A stretch of 64,000 nt of DNA from Bordetella genomosp. 11 (GTDB taxonomy: Bacteria > Pseudomonadota > Gammaproteobacteria > Burkholderiales > Burkholderiaceae_B), in contig NZ_NEVS01000001.1 in assembly GCF_002261215.1 (NCBI RefSeq), forward strand, positions 434,001 through 498,000, given 5' to 3'. The notes under the pieces were generated by a model, which saw only the letters and a program-made list of their open reading frames with translations, was not told the DNA's origin and searched no databases. Made by a program: the position numbers and the translations under genes. Below are positions 18,245 through 27,466 of this stretch, in pieces (the first letter of the stretch is position 1; every line of letters starts with the position of its first letter).

Positions 18245-19237
18245 TCAGGGGCTGCCGGCCAGGCCGGCCGATACGGCAAGCCGCCACAGGCCGCGTTGCG
18301 CGGCCTGTGCGGCCAGGGTGGGAGCCGCCAGGCCGAAGCGCGGCAGCGCGCTGGCGTAACGGCGGCACAGGTCTTCGTCGCCGCACAGGACGATGCGCGA
18401 CGGCATGCCGCGCGCATCCACCAGGGCGCGCAGCGCGCCAAGCTCGTGGCCGATCAGCAGGCCGGACAGGTAATCCGGTTGGGAGGCCGGCGCGAGCTGT
18501 CCGGTCAGCCCCAGCGCGCGTGTGCTGAAGATCGTCGATAGCACGCCGCCGCGGCCCAGTGCCGAGCCGGCCACGGCCAGGCCGCGGTCGAACGCGTCGT
18601 CGTCAGGGGTGGCGGGGTCCGCCATGGTGCGGCCCAGTATCGTGTGGCCGCGCAAGGCGGCATACACCTCGCCGGTCATGAAGGTATCGAATTCGACGAT
18701 GCGGCCGCCGCGCACCCGCACCCATTTGCAATGGGTGCCCGGCAAGCCGACCAGCAGGTCGTCCACGGCATCGGGCAGGCTATCGATCACGCCGACCACC
18801 TGGGTTTCCTCGCCGCGGATCACGTTGGGCAGGCCTTCGCGTTGCAGCAGGCCCGGGATGATGCGCAGGACGGCGCCACGCCGGGTGTCCACTTCGGTCA
18901 GCCGGGCACCGATGTCGCGCGGATCGACGGGAAGGTCCAGATAGGCGGCCTCGGCCCAGCCCTGGGCGCTGCCCACCATGCCGCAGGCGATCACCGGTAA
19001 ACCCGGGGTGGCGCGCAGCCAGTCGCCGCACGCCTGTTCGAACGCCAATTCGAAGCCGGAGGCCGATGCGGCGGGTGCCGGGCCGTCGGCGGGGGGCGCC
19101 GGCAGCCGCATGATGCCCCAGGGCAGATGGCGGGCATCCAGGACGGTGCCGCCGGCGGCCAAACGGTAGGCGCGCAATGACGACGTGCCCCAGTCCAGGG
19201 CGATGAGTGCCGCGGGCGGCGACGCTTCGGCGTTCAT
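18245..19237 (-). CDS. dgoK: 2-dehydro-3-deoxygalactonokinase
   Basis: This 330-residue kinase has the ASKHA-type phosphate loop IALDWGTSSLRAYRL near the N-terminus and the DgoK signature VGLPGTHCKWVRV in the middle, followed by FDTFMTGEVYALRGHT-like sequence. It phosphorylates 2-keto-3-deoxygalactonate at C6 for DgoA. It is the first gene of the operon, 19 bp upstream of dgoA, and lies divergent from an IclR regulator. The sequence is alanine- and glycine-rich, which probably reflects the high genomic G+C. Confidence 0.92.
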   Translation of the reverse strand: MNAEASPPAALIALDWGTSSLRAYRLAAGGTVLDARHLPWGIMRLPAPPADGPAPAASASGFELAFEQACGDWLRATPGLPVIACGMVGSAQGWAEAAYLDLPVDPRDIGARLTEVDTRRGAVLRIIPGLLQREGLPNVIRGEETQVVGVIDSLPDAVDDLLVGLPGTHCKWVRVRGGRIVEFDTFMTGEVYAALRGHTILGRTMADPATPDDDAFDRGLAVAGSALGRGGVLSTIFSTRALGLTGQLAPASQPDYLSGLLIGHELGALRALVDARGMPSRIVLCGDEDLCRRYASALPRFGLAAPTLAAQAAQRGLWRLAVSAGLAGSP

Positions 19238-19434
19238 AAGGCCTGTCCTTGGTGAGTTGGTCTTTACTTGTCTGCGTTGCGGATTCTATTACTCGTCCAA
19301 AATTTGCTCAAAATATAGAATTCTGTCCCACATATAGGGATAAACTGCCGGATCCGCGTGTCGACCCGCCAGCAAGGGCCGTGCGTCGCCGCGGGTCGGC
19401 GCCGGAACCCTCGCGCCGGGCAGGTGCAAGGGCA
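19238..19434. promoter_or_regulatory. divergent dgoK/iclR promoter region
   Basis: This 197-bp gap contains an A+T-rich core (about 19282-19345) in otherwise G+C-rich DNA. It includes the perfect palindrome AGAATTCT at 19317-19324 flanked by two copies of ATATAG (19312-19317 region and 19333-19338 region). These are candidates for the IclR operator and both promoters. I could not assign -35/-10 boxes with confidence. Confidence 0.4.
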
Positions 19435-20301
19435 ATGGACGAAATGGATATGACGGAACACGCCGAGCCGGCCGACGAAGCAGCCGCCGCGCCTACCCCT
19501 GGAACGCAGACGCTGATGCGCGGGTTGGCCGTGGTCCAGGCGGTCGCCGACGGCGCGCGCGACCTGCGCGACATATGCGCGCGCATCCGCGTGGCGCGCA
19601 GCACCACCCACAGGCTGGCCAGCTGCCTGGTGCAGGAACGCTATCTTCGTGTGCTTCCCGGCTATGGCTATACGCTGGGACCGCGTTTGATCGAGCTGGG
19701 ATTCCAGGCGCGCGAGGAGATCCCGCTGGCCACGCTGGCCCGCCCTTACCTGGACGAACTGGCGCGCATCAGCGGCGATACGATTCACCTGGCCGTGCGC
19801 GATGGCGCCGAGGCGCTGTATCTGGACAAGATCCCCGGCAAGAAAGGGCTGGAAATGCGTTCGCGCGTGGGGCATCGCATGCCGCTGGCCGTCACGGGCG
19901 TGGGCAAGGCCCTGCTGCTGGACGGCGACGAAGCGCACTGGCTGGAGATGCTGCGGGCCGGGTCGCCGGTGTCGCCGCGGGCGCCGGGCAATGTCCAGCC
20001 GGAAACGCGTTTCCTGGAGCGCATGCGCGACTACGCGCGCGCGGGCTATGCCTTCGACCTGGAGGACAACGAACCCTCCATCCGCTGCGTGGCGGCGCCG
20101 GTGCGCGATGCCGCCCGTGCCATCGTCGCGGCCATCAGCGTGTCCAGCACGATCCCCTACATGCCCATGGAACGCATGCGCGAAATGGTCCCCGTGGTGC
20201 AGGCGGCCGCGCGGGAGGTTTCAAGCGAATTGGGATGGCGGCCGCCGGAGACCGCCGGCTATCGTTCGGGCAACGAACGCCAGGAAAAGCCGCACAAATA
20301 A
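19435..20301 (+). CDS. IclR-family regulator of the dgo operon
   Basis: This 288-residue IclR protein has an N-terminal winged helix (TLMRGLAVVQAVADGARDLR, then ICARIRVARSTTHRLASCLV) and a C-terminal effector domain with typical GDTIHLAVRDGAEALYLDKI and YAFDLEDNEPSIRCVAAPV. The position, divergent from dgoK, indicates that it controls the galactonate operon. E. coli uses the GntR-type DgoR, so the regulator class differs here. The start at ATG 19435 has an AAGGG site; an open frame upstream to 19249 runs through the promoter region. The 3' end overlaps the ampD 3' end on the other strand by 43 bp. Confidence 0.85.
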   Translation: MDEMDMTEHAEPADEAAAAPTPGTQTLMRGLAVVQAVADGARDLRDICARIRVARSTTHRLASCLVQERYLRVLPGYGYTLGPRLIELGFQAREEIPLATLARPYLDELARISGDTIHLAVRDGAEALYLDKIPGKKGLEMRSRVGHRMPLAVTGVGKALLLDGDEAHWLEMLRAGSPVSPRAPGNVQPETRFLERMRDYARAGYAFDLEDNEPSIRCVAAPVRDAARAIVAAISVSSTIPYMPMERMREMVPVVQAAAREVSSELGWRPPETAGYRSGNERQEKPHK

Positions 20302-20837
20302 CCGAAGCGCGCCCATTCGAACGCGGGGCCGGGGTCCGTCTTGCGCAGGGGCGCAATGTCGGAATGGCCGCGTACCGCCCGCAAGGGATAGCGCGCGGCC
20401 AGCGCGGGCGTCAGCCGGGCCAGCGCCGTGTATTGGGCATCGGTGTAGGGCAGCACGTCCGTGCCTTCGAGCTCGATGCCTATCGAAAAATCGTTGCAGC
20501 GCTCGCGGCCTTCGAAGCGCGATACGCCGGCATGCCAGGCGCGGCGTTCCGTGCTGACGAACTGCGCGATGGCGCCGTCGCGCCGCACGAAGAAATGCGC
20601 GGACACCCGCAAGCCGCGCAGGCGCTCCAGCCAGGGGTGGGCCCCGTAATCCAGGGTGTTCAGGAAGAGGCCATGCACGTGCGGGCCGCCGAACTCGCCG
20701 GGTGGCAAGCTGATGTTGTGGATCACAAGCAGGGATACCGCGGTCCCGTCGGGTCTCTCATCGTGATTGGGCGAAGGCGCGCGCGTGACGTCGCGCGCCG
20801 GTTTCAGCCATCCGTGCCGATCGAGTTGCAGGCCCAT
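20259..20837 (-). CDS. ampD: 1,6-anhydro-N-acetylmuramyl-L-alanine amidase AmpD
   Basis: The 192-residue amidase-2 domain protein has zinc ligands His in VIHNISLPPG, His in AWHAGVS and the Asp/His region RGHSDIAPLRKTDPGPAF. These KTDPG and RGHSDIA motifs are diagnostic for AmpD. No signal peptide is present, which fits its cytosolic job of removing the stem peptide from recycled anhydromuropeptides; loss of AmpD induces AmpC beta-lactamases in species that carry AmpR/AmpC. It is the last gene of a three-gene minus-strand unit with the CcsA-like and PP0621-like genes. Confidence 0.95.
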   Translation of the reverse strand: MGLQLDRHGWLKPARDVTRAPSPNHDERPDGTAVSLLVIHNISLPPGEFGGPHVHGLFLNTLDYGAHPWLERLRGLRVSAHFFVRRDGAIAQFVSTERRAWHAGVSRFEGRERCNDFSIGIELEGTDVLPYTDAQYTALARLTPALAARYPLRAVRGHSDIAPLRKTDPGPAFEWARFGYLCGFSWRSLPER

Positions 20838-20857
20838 CCGCTAGCGTGTCCTTTCCG

Positions 20858-21124
20858 TTAATGCTTTTCCCCGAGGCGGGCGTGTTCGTGGCTGCACCAC
20901 GTGCGGCCGCCGATCAGGGTGGCTTCCGACCGCGGCAAATGAATGCCGCAATGCGCGCAACGCACCATTTGCTCGGCCGGTACCGTGCGGCCGGCGGGAG
21001 CGCGGCCGCGTGGCGTTCGCGCGGCCTTGCCGGCCTGGCTGTTGCGCGCATTGGCGCGGGCGACGATGCGCGCGACGGTCAGCACCACCAGCACGACGAT
21101 GATCCACAAAAGCAGCTTGCCCAC
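20858..21124 (-). CDS. PP0621-like small membrane protein with a C-terminal zinc-ribbon-like motif
   Basis: This 88-residue protein has one N-terminal transmembrane helix (LLLWIIVVLVVLTVARIV), an Arg/Ala-rich linker and a C-terminal CAHCGIHLP...WCSHEH motif that could bind zinc. This architecture is typical of the uncharacterised PP0621 family, often found next to ampD or two-component genes in Beta- and Gammaproteobacteria. I choose the GTG at 21124, which starts one base after the stop of the upstream gene; a frame open to 21193 would add cysteine-rich residues read from that gene. The function is unknown. Confidence 0.7.
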   Translation of the reverse strand: MGKLLLWIIVVLVVLTVARIVARANARNSQAGKAARTPRGRAPAGRTVPAEQMVRCAHCGIHLPRSEATLIGGRTWCSHEHARLGEKH

Positions 21125-21125
21125 T

Positions 21126-21968
21126 TCAACCCCGATGCAGCAGAACTTCCAGCACGAACCGGCTGCCGGTATAAGCCAGCAGCAGCAACGCAAAACCCGA
21201 CAACGTCCACCGCAGCGCCACCCGTCCGCGCCATCCTTTCCGGTAGCGTCCCAGCAGCAGCACGCCGAAAGTCAGCCACGACAGCAGTGTGAAGACCGTC
21301 TTGTGGTCGAACGGCAGGATGCGCTGCGTCAGCATATAGGAAGCCACGGACCCGGTGATGACGGTCAGGGTAAGGACGGCGAAGCCGACGGAAATGACGC
21401 GGAACAGTAGCCGTTCCTGCATCAGCAGCGGCGGTTGCACGTCCAGCACCTTGCCCATCAGGCTGGCGCCCTCGGTCTGTTCCACCGGCCGGTGCAGATG
21501 GCGGTCCAGCAGTGCCATAAGCATCGCCTGCATCGCGGCCACCGTCATCAGCCCGTAGGCTATCAGCGCGATCACCAGATGGATGCGCAGCCACGAGTTG
21601 TTGGCATGCGGCACGACCTGGCCTTGCGGGAACGCCGCCGCCAGCGCGCAGACGAAGGCCGCGGCCGGCAGCAGCAGGAGCAGCAGGCCGTCGATGCGCA
21701 CGACCAGGCTTTCCAGCCAGAAAATCACCATGCCCAGCCAGATCGCCGCCGACAGCGCCAGCGCCCAGCCGATGAAAAGATAGGGGCCGCCCAATAGCGA
21801 CTGGTAAAGCGCCACGCCTTGCAGGAACAGGGCGCCGGTCAGGCAGGTGCGGGCAACCCGGCCCGCATGCTGGATACCATCCGCGCTTGCCAGGCGGCGC
21901 CACAGGGACACACCCAACACCGCGTACGCCAGCGCGGCGACCGCGTGAAATACAATGCCTGATGACAT
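21126..21968 (-). CDS. CcsA/HemX-like membrane protein (YpjD type)
   Basis: The 280-residue product has about eight hydrophobic helices, with conserved histidines in HLVIALIAYGLMT and in the PFDHKTVFTLLSWLTFG segment, as in the cytochrome c assembly (CcsA/HemX) domain. In E. coli the homologue ypjD sits divergently next to ffh; the same arrangement is found here, supporting orthology. The biological role of YpjD is not settled; haem handling is plausible from the fold. I choose ATG 21968 (MSSGIVFHAVAALAYAVLG); an upstream in-frame ATG at 22058 lacks hydrophobic sequence. Confidence 0.8.
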   Translation of the reverse strand: MSSGIVFHAVAALAYAVLGVSLWRRLASADGIQHAGRVARTCLTGALFLQGVALYQSLLGGPYLFIGWALALSAAIWLGMVIFWLESLVVRIDGLLLLLLPAAAFVCALAAAFPQGQVVPHANNSWLRIHLVIALIAYGLMTVAAMQAMLMALLDRHLHRPVEQTEGASLMGKVLDVQPPLLMQERLLFRVISVGFAVLTLTVITGSVASYMLTQRILPFDHKTVFTLLSWLTFGVLLLGRYRKGWRGRVALRWTLSGFALLLLAYTGSRFVLEVLLHRG

Positions 21969-22098
21969 AGGAACCGTTGTTGTTCTCGATGGGGCCCGCG
22001 CGCGGGTCGATCCGGCTTGTTGCCGGTACCGCGCGCCGGTGCGATACGCACCGGACAAGGCCCCCGCCAGCCGACTAGTTTAAGCGGAAACGCATCTC

Positions 22099-23511
22099 AT
22101 GCTCGATAACCTTACTCAACGCCTGTCGCGCGTCGTCAAGACGCTGCGCGGGGAAGCCCGCCTGACCGAGGCCAACACCCAGGAAATGCTGCGCGAAGTG
22201 CGCATGGCGCTGCTGGAGGCCGACGTGGCGCTGCCGGTCGTGCGCGACTTCGTGGCCCGCGTGAAGGAAAAGGCGCTGGGCGAAGAGGTCGCCAACAGCC
22301 TCAGCCCCGGCCAGGCGCTGGTCGGCATCGTCCATAAGGAGCTGACGGCCCTGATGGGTGGCGACCTGGGCCCGGAGGCCGGCGAACTATCCCTGGCGGT
22401 CCAGCCTCCGGCTGTCATCCTGATGGCCGGCCTGCAGGGCGCCGGTAAAACCACCACCACGGGCAAGCTCGCGCGCTGGCTGGCGGAAGGCAATCACGTC
22501 CAGAACGGCCGTAAAACCGGTAAAAAGAAGGTGGCGGTGGTCAGCGCGGACGTCTATCGCCCGGCCGCCATCGAACAGCTGAAAACCGTCGCCGCGCAGG
22601 TGGGCGTCGATTTTCTGCCTTCCGATCCCAGCCAGAAACCGGAAGACATCGCCCGCAATGCCGTGGACCACGCCCGGCGCTATCACTATGACGTGCTGAT
22701 CGTCGACACGGCGGGCCGATTGGGCATCGACGAGGCCATGATGCGCGAAATCCGCGCCTTGTACGACCTGGTCAAGCCCGTTGAAACGTTGTTCGTGGTC
22801 GATGCCATGCAGGGCCAGGACGCCGTCAATACGGCCCGCGCCTTTGCCGACGCGCTGCCCCTGACGGGCGTGATCCTGACCAAGCTGGACGGCGATGCGC
22901 GCGGTGGCGCGGCGCTGTCCGTGCGTCACGTGACCGGCAAACCGTTGAAGTTCGTCGGTGTCTCGGAAAAACTGGACGGCCTGGAGGCCTTCTACCCGGA
23001 CCGCATGGCGCAGCGCGTCCTGGGCATGGGCGATATCGTCTCGCTGGTCGAGCAGGCGCAGCGCAATATCGACATCGCCGAGGCGCAGAAGCTGGCGACC
23101 AAGCTGAAGTCGGGCAACAAGTTCGACCTGAACGACTTCCGCGAGCAACTGGGCCAGGTCAAGAAGATGGGCGATATGAGCGCGCTGCTGGAAAAGCTGC
23201 CCGCCCAGTTCCAGCAGGCGGCGGGCCAGCTGCAAAACGGCCAGGCCGACAAGCAGCTGCGCCGCACCGAAGGCATTCTTAGCTCCATGACGCCGGCCGA
23301 GCGCGCCAAGCCCGAGCTTATCAAGGCGTCGCGCAAGCGTCGCATCGCCGCCGGCGCCGGGGTGCCCGTTCAGGAGGTCAACCGCCTGCTTTCCCAGTTC
23401 GAGCAGATGCAGGGGATGATGAAGCAAATGAAGAAGGGCGGCATGGCCAAGATGATGCGGGCCATGGGCGGCCTGAAAGGCCTGGGTCGTTTCGGCGGCG
23501 GGATGCGCTAG
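22099..23511 (+). CDS. ffh: signal recognition particle protein Ffh
   Basis: This 470-residue SRP54-family GTPase has an N domain (MLDNLTQRLSRVVKTLRG), a G domain with the P-loop GLQGAGKTTTTGKLA, DTAGRLGIDE, TKLDGDARGGAALS, and a C-terminal methionine-rich M domain (QFEQMQGMMKQMKKGGMAKM) that binds 4.5S RNA and signal sequences. It delivers nascent membrane proteins to FtsY at the inner membrane. It is divergent from the CcsA-like gene and is probably monocistronic. Confidence 0.97.
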   Translation: MLDNLTQRLSRVVKTLRGEARLTEANTQEMLREVRMALLEADVALPVVRDFVARVKEKALGEEVANSLSPGQALVGIVHKELTALMGGDLGPEAGELSLAVQPPAVILMAGLQGAGKTTTTGKLARWLAEGNHVQNGRKTGKKKVAVVSADVYRPAAIEQLKTVAAQVGVDFLPSDPSQKPEDIARNAVDHARRYHYDVLIVDTAGRLGIDEAMMREIRALYDLVKPVETLFVVDAMQGQDAVNTARAFADALPLTGVILTKLDGDARGGAALSVRHVTGKPLKFVGVSEKLDGLEAFYPDRMAQRVLGMGDIVSLVEQAQRNIDIAEAQKLATKLKSGNKFDLNDFREQLGQVKKMGDMSALLEKLPAQFQQAAGQLQNGQADKQLRRTEGILSSMTPAERAKPELIKASRKRRIAAGAGVPVQEVNRLLSQFEQMQGMMKQMKKGGMAKMMRAMGGLKGLGRFGGGMR

Positions 23512-23530
23512 GCGCCGGGTTCCCAACCGC

Positions 23531-23559
23531 AAAAAAACGGCCAGGGGTTTACCTGGCCG
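23531..23559 (-). terminator. intrinsic terminator of the trmB-pip-thiS unit
   Basis: On the minus strand an 8-bp stem (CGGCCAGG / CCTGGCCG, arms 23538-23545 and 23552-23559) is followed by seven T residues (23531-23537). Orientation fits minus-strand transcripts arriving from thiS about 175 bp away. On the plus strand the stem is not followed by T, so it is a poor ffh terminator. Confidence 0.7.
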
Positions 23560-23733
23560 ATGTGACCGGAGCGGGAGGGGAAAAATCCGCGCCGGCGAGA
23601 CCGTCGAACACGCTGCGGAAGTTCGATGGCAGGCCCATTATGCGGATCGGCTCGCGGAAGCACCGTCACAGAGTTGTAACCGGTTGCGAGCGTCACGTTG
23701 TGTAGTAGGTTGTGTCGTGAACTGAGCCCGGCG

Positions 23734-23934
23734 TCAACCGCCGCCCACGGCGACGACGATCTCCAGCTTGTCGTTTTGTTTCAGATGCGTTTCCGCGTGC
23801 TGACTTTTAGGCACAATTTCGCCGTTCTTTTCGACCGCGACGCGCTTGCCGACATAGCCGAGCAATTCCAACAGGCCGAGTACCGTCGTTTCGGTGGCGA
23901 TTTCCCTTGGCTCACCGTTCAGCTGAATCTTCAT
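23734..23934 (-). CDS. thiS: sulfur carrier protein ThiS
   Basis: The 66-residue ubiquitin-fold protein begins MKIQLNGEPRE and ends in VAVGGG, with the C-terminal Gly-Gly that is adenylated and thiocarboxylated in thiamine thiazole synthesis. I choose the second ATG (23934), which is better spaced from a GGGA site; 23940 would add two residues. It lies 22 bp downstream of pip. In related Burkholderiales, thiS is normally followed by thiG and then trmB; here thiG is absent and pip sits in between. Confidence 0.88.
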   Translation of the reverse strand: MKIQLNGEPREIATETTVLGLLELLGYVGKRVAVEKNGEIVPKSQHAETHLKQNDKLEIVVAVGGG

Positions 23935-23956
23935 CGTCATGATCCCGGGGGGCGGT

Positions 23957-24907
<951 letters not shown>

Positions 24908-25681
24908 TCAGGCGACTCGCTTGAACATGAGGTCCCAGACCCCATGGCCCAGGCGCAGGCCGCGGGTTTCGAACTTGGTCTGGGGACGGAATTCGGGACG
25001 CGGCGCGTAGCCGTCGGCGGTGTTGCGCAATTGGGGTTCGGCGCCCAGGACTTCGAGCATCTGCTCCGCGTAATGTTCCCAGTCGGTGGCGCAATGCACG
25101 TAGCCGCCCGGCTTGACGCGGCTGGCCAGCAGGGAAACGAAGGGCGGCTGGATCAGGCGCCGCTTGTGATGGCGCTTCTTGGGCCAGGGATCGGGAAAGT
25201 AGATGTGCACGCCGTCCAGGGAGTCCGGCGCGATCATGTCGCGCAGGACTTCCACCGCGTCATGCTGGATGATGCGGACGTTGCGCAGGGCGGAAGCCTC
25301 GATGCGCTTGAGCATCGAGCCGACGCCGGCATTGAAGACCTCCACACCCAGGAAATTGTCGCCGGGGCGGTCCAGGGCGATGCGCTCGGTGGTTTCACCC
25401 ATGCCGAAGCCGATTTCCAGGATGGTGGGCGCCTGGCGCCCGAAGATGGCGGCCGGATCCAGCCGGCGCTGCGCATAGGGAATGGACCACTGCGCCAGCA
25501 GCCGTTCCAGCGCGTCGCGCTGGCCTTGCGTGATATGGCCGCGCCGGTGGACGAAGCTGCGGATATGGGTGGCGGCCAGGCCGTCCGGCGCGTGTTCCGG
25601 CGACGCCAGGTCAGCCTGGGAGGAGGGTGTCAGGGACGGCGAGGGAGGCTCGTCGTCTTCGGATGCGGGGGTCGTATTCAT
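24908..25681 (-). CDS. trmB: tRNA (guanine-N7-)-methyltransferase
   Basis: The 257-residue class I methyltransferase has the SAM site [14 protein letters not shown], the TrmB signature [16 protein letters not shown], and the C-terminal [19 protein letters not shown]. It methylates G46 in the variable loop of tRNAs. The N-terminus has a serine/proline-rich extension of about 40 residues before the conserved core. It is the first gene of the trmB-pip-thiS unit. Confidence 0.95.
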   Translation of the reverse strand: MNTTPASEDDEPPSPSLTPSSQADLASPEHAPDGLAATHIRSFVHRRGHITQGQRDALERLLAQWSIPYAQRRLDPAAIFGRQAPTILEIGFGMGETTERIALDRPGDNFLGVEVFNAGVGSMLKRIEASALRNVRIIQHDAVEVLRDMIAPDSLDGVHIYFPDPWPKKRHHKRRLIQPPFVSLLASRVKPGGYVHCATDWEHYAEQMLEVLGAEPQLRNTADGYAPRPEFRPQTKFETRGLRLGHGVWDLMFKRVA

Positions 25682-25768
25682 AGCGCGCCATTGTAGTGGG
25701 CCGGACTGGTGCGCGGGCGCAGGAGGGACAGGATTAGCCTATGCGGTGGCCCGCGTCCGCCGCCGCGC

Positions 25769-25774
25769 TATAAT
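25769..25774 (+). promoter_or_regulatory. -10 box of the truncated tRNA-Gly
   Basis: A perfect TATAAT lies 41 bp upstream of the tRNA-like sequence at 25815. The intact tRNA-Gly at 26493 also has TATAAT at nearly the same distance, so the broken copy kept its promoter. Confidence 0.5.
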
Positions 25775-25814
25775 TCGTCTCCCTGCCGCGGGCGCTTGCC
25801 AGCGGTACGGCCTT

Positions 25815-25865
25815 GCGGGTGTAGTTCAATGGTAGAATGGCGGCTTCCCAAGCCTCAAGCGTGGG
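25815..25865 (+). pseudogene. tRNA-Gly(CCC) with the 3' third missing
   Basis: Bases 25815-25865 match the first 51 nt of the intact tRNA-Gly(CCC) at 26493 with a single difference (T for C in the D-arm/anticodon junction at 25838). They include the complete anticodon arm with CCC. After GCGTGGG the sequence changes to GTTTACTGGCC, so the T-arm, the 3' acceptor strand and CCA are absent. The product cannot fold into a tRNA. The break falls just where tRNA-targeting integrases recombine (T-arm/3' end). Confidence 0.85.
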
Positions 25866-26051
25866 GTTTACTGGCCATATGTTCCACCGCTTGTTCCACC
25901 GCTGATCCCTGCTGGATCGCAGATCGCGTCTAGCACAGCTAGGTCGGGAATTTCTCGACCATTCCTCTGCCCAGCCCTGAACAGACCATTCCCGTCCACT
26001 GTTGATCGCGGCGGGAGCGGCATGCGCGTAATCCGCCCGGATCGAGCCAGG

Positions 26052-26258
26052 CTAGCGCTGCTGCTTTAGCTTTGCCGTCTGCTCCTCATTCAGCCGCGCG
26101 GCCTCGTCCCTGGCGTAGGTCGCTTCGCCGGCCTCGTAAGAGCCCTCGTAGGAGCAGCTGTTCCACCAGTGGCAGGAACTGCTGCGTTGGGGGGCGGCCG
26201 GGCCACAGGCGCTGAGCAGTATGGGGAGAGACAAGGCCAGTATGAAGCGGGGAATCAT
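26052..26258 (-). CDS. small lipoprotein, family unknown
   Basis: This 68-residue product has a short signal peptide ending in the lipobox LLSAC (Cys18 from ATG 26258), then CHWWNSC followed by YEGSYEAGEATYARDEAARL. The tail is highly charged and probably helical. An in-frame ATG at 26279 would add seven residues; neither start has a strong ribosome site. Downstream of the tRNA-Gly, the protein at 28425 shares the pattern C(x5)CxYxGxYEAGExxYAxxEAxRLN, so the two are paralogues. I do not recognise the family. It is encoded between the broken and intact tRNA-Gly genes, on the opposite strand. Confidence 0.6.
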   Translation of the reverse strand: MIPRFILALSLPILLSACGPAAPQRSSSCHWWNSCSYEGSYEAGEATYARDEAARLNEEQTAKLKQQR

Positions 26259-26443
26259 GTCGCGGAGTTGCCGTTGCATTGAGTCGAACTCGCAAGATTG
26301 TCAGCTAACGCCCCTGGGGTCAAACGCGCGCCGGATAATCGGATCGTGGGCTGCGCTCAGCGCGCGCTCCACCGGCAGGCCATCCAATCCACGGGAGACC
26401 GCGCCTGCCGCACCGCGCCACCATCGGCCACCCTCGGCCAATG

Positions 26444-26449
26444 TATAAT
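26444..26449 (+). promoter_or_regulatory. -10 box of tRNA-Gly(CCC)
   Basis: A perfect TATAAT lies 44 bp before the mature 5' end of the intact tRNA-Gly. No clear -35 hexamer was seen. Confidence 0.5.
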
Positions 26450-26492
26450 CGCGCTTCCTGCTGGCGCCACGCCATGCAGACGCGACATCCGG

Positions 26493-26566
26493 GCGGGTGT
26501 AGTTCAATGGTAGAACGGCGGCTTCCCAAGCCTCAAGCGTGGGTTCGATTCCCATCACCCGCTCCA
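26493..26566 (+). tRNA. tRNA-Gly (anticodon CCC)
   Basis: The sequence begins GCGGGTGTAGTTCAATGG and ends CACCCGCTCCA, giving a closed 7-bp acceptor stem, discriminator T and an encoded CCA. The anticodon loop TTCCCAA gives CCC, which reads GGG. The T-arm GTGGGTTCGATTCCCAT is intact. Length is 74 nt. A small hairpin (CTGCGGA-CT-TCCGCAG, 26577-26592) follows but has no T-run. Confidence 0.96.
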
Positions 26567-26890
26567 CTGCATCAATCTGCGGACTTCCGCAGAAATCCCA
26601 GAGAGTCTGCAAGTCGTTGCCGCACAAAGTCCTGACGCATGTTCAGGAGCAGCAGCATGGCACTCTCAGACCTGGCGGGGCCAAGATCAACTGTTCGCAT
26701 AGCGCATCGCGCTGGGCGGAATACAGTCGCTTAAGTCGACGGACACGGAAAGCTTCGATGTCCGGTCGAGGCGAATCCGCAGGCTTGCGCCCCTGATCTT
26801 GGTACACACGAGAGTCGGCGATTTTGGTTCTTTGGTTCGTACCGGCAAAGGTCCAGAATTCTGGCTTCAACCCGGAGATAAAAGTCGACC
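26567..26890. other. 324-bp stretch without a recognisable gene
   Basis: After the tRNA-Gly hairpin (26577-26592) I see no convincing coding sequence here. Open frames exist on both strands but none matches a family. My count for 26581-26880 is about 57% G+C, below the surrounding genes. It may be degenerate DNA left by an insertion at the tRNA. Confidence 0.5.
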
Positions 26891-27307
26891 ATGATGCCTC
26901 GCCGTTTTCTCGCCGCGTTTTGCGCGATTGTTGCGCTCTTCGCCAGTGCTCGCGTCCCTGCACATGAGGGCAGCGAAAAAGTGAAGCCGATTTTCGAACA
27001 GGCGATTCCCAATGTGCCGGGGAAGTCGCTCGTCGCGGTGGAAGTCGAGTATCCGCCCGGCGGTGCGTCGGTACCTCACACACATGCGAAATCCGCGTTC
27101 ATTTACGCGTATGTGATATCGGGCGCGATCGAATCGAAGGTGAACGATGGCGAAGCGCATGTGTATCGCGCCGGCGAAAGCTGGTCCGAGCCGCCCGGCG
27201 CGAGACATACAGTCAGCCGAAACACGAGCAAAACCCAACCCGCGAAGCTGCTGGCGGTATTTGTCGTTGACGCCGACGATAAAGAACTGACCACGCCGGC
27301 CCGGTAA
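26891..27307 (+). CDS. exported cupin-domain protein
   Basis: The 138-residue protein has a cleavable signal peptide (RRFLAAFCAIVALFAS, cleavage near VPA-HE) and one cupin domain with the metal-binding pattern PHTHAKSAFIYAYVISG and GESWSEPPGARHTVS. The final His of the second cupin motif is present (ARHTV). Small periplasmic cupins of this type are common but their substrates are generally unknown. Tandem ATG codons at 26891 and 26894 leave the exact start open. Base composition (about 60% over five lines) and codon use differ from the flanking housekeeping genes. Confidence 0.8.
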   Translation: MMPRRFLAAFCAIVALFASARVPAHEGSEKVKPIFEQAIPNVPGKSLVAVEVEYPPGGASVPHTHAKSAFIYAYVISGAIESKVNDGEAHVYRAGESWSEPPGARHTVSRNTSKTQPAKLLAVFVVDADDKELTTPAR

Positions 27308-27466
27308 TGCGGCTGCCCCCGGCCTGCGGCGATTGCGGAAAGGAGCGTGCTGCCGGTTTGATCCTATCCGGCATTTTATTGAGCATGGGTAGTCTCGAAG
27401 CCGGTATCGCTTAGGCCTAAAGTGCAGGCTTAGGACCCCAGCACCAGCAAGCGCAGGAGATAGAAA

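Noticed and set aside
23531..23559. Hairpin as the ffh terminator
   Set aside because: On the plus strand the stem is preceded, not followed, by the A/T tract, so it can terminate only minus-strand transcripts.
25868..26023. 51-codon minus-strand frame next to the broken tRNA-Gly
   Set aside because: No family recognised and other frames in the same DNA look equally plausible; not listed as a gene. An integrase tail is possible but unsupported.
26301..26627. Minus-strand frame across tRNA-Gly
   Set aside because: It encodes the typical tRNA-antisense peptide (GIEPTLEAWEAAVLPLNYTRP region) and no family; treated as an artefact.
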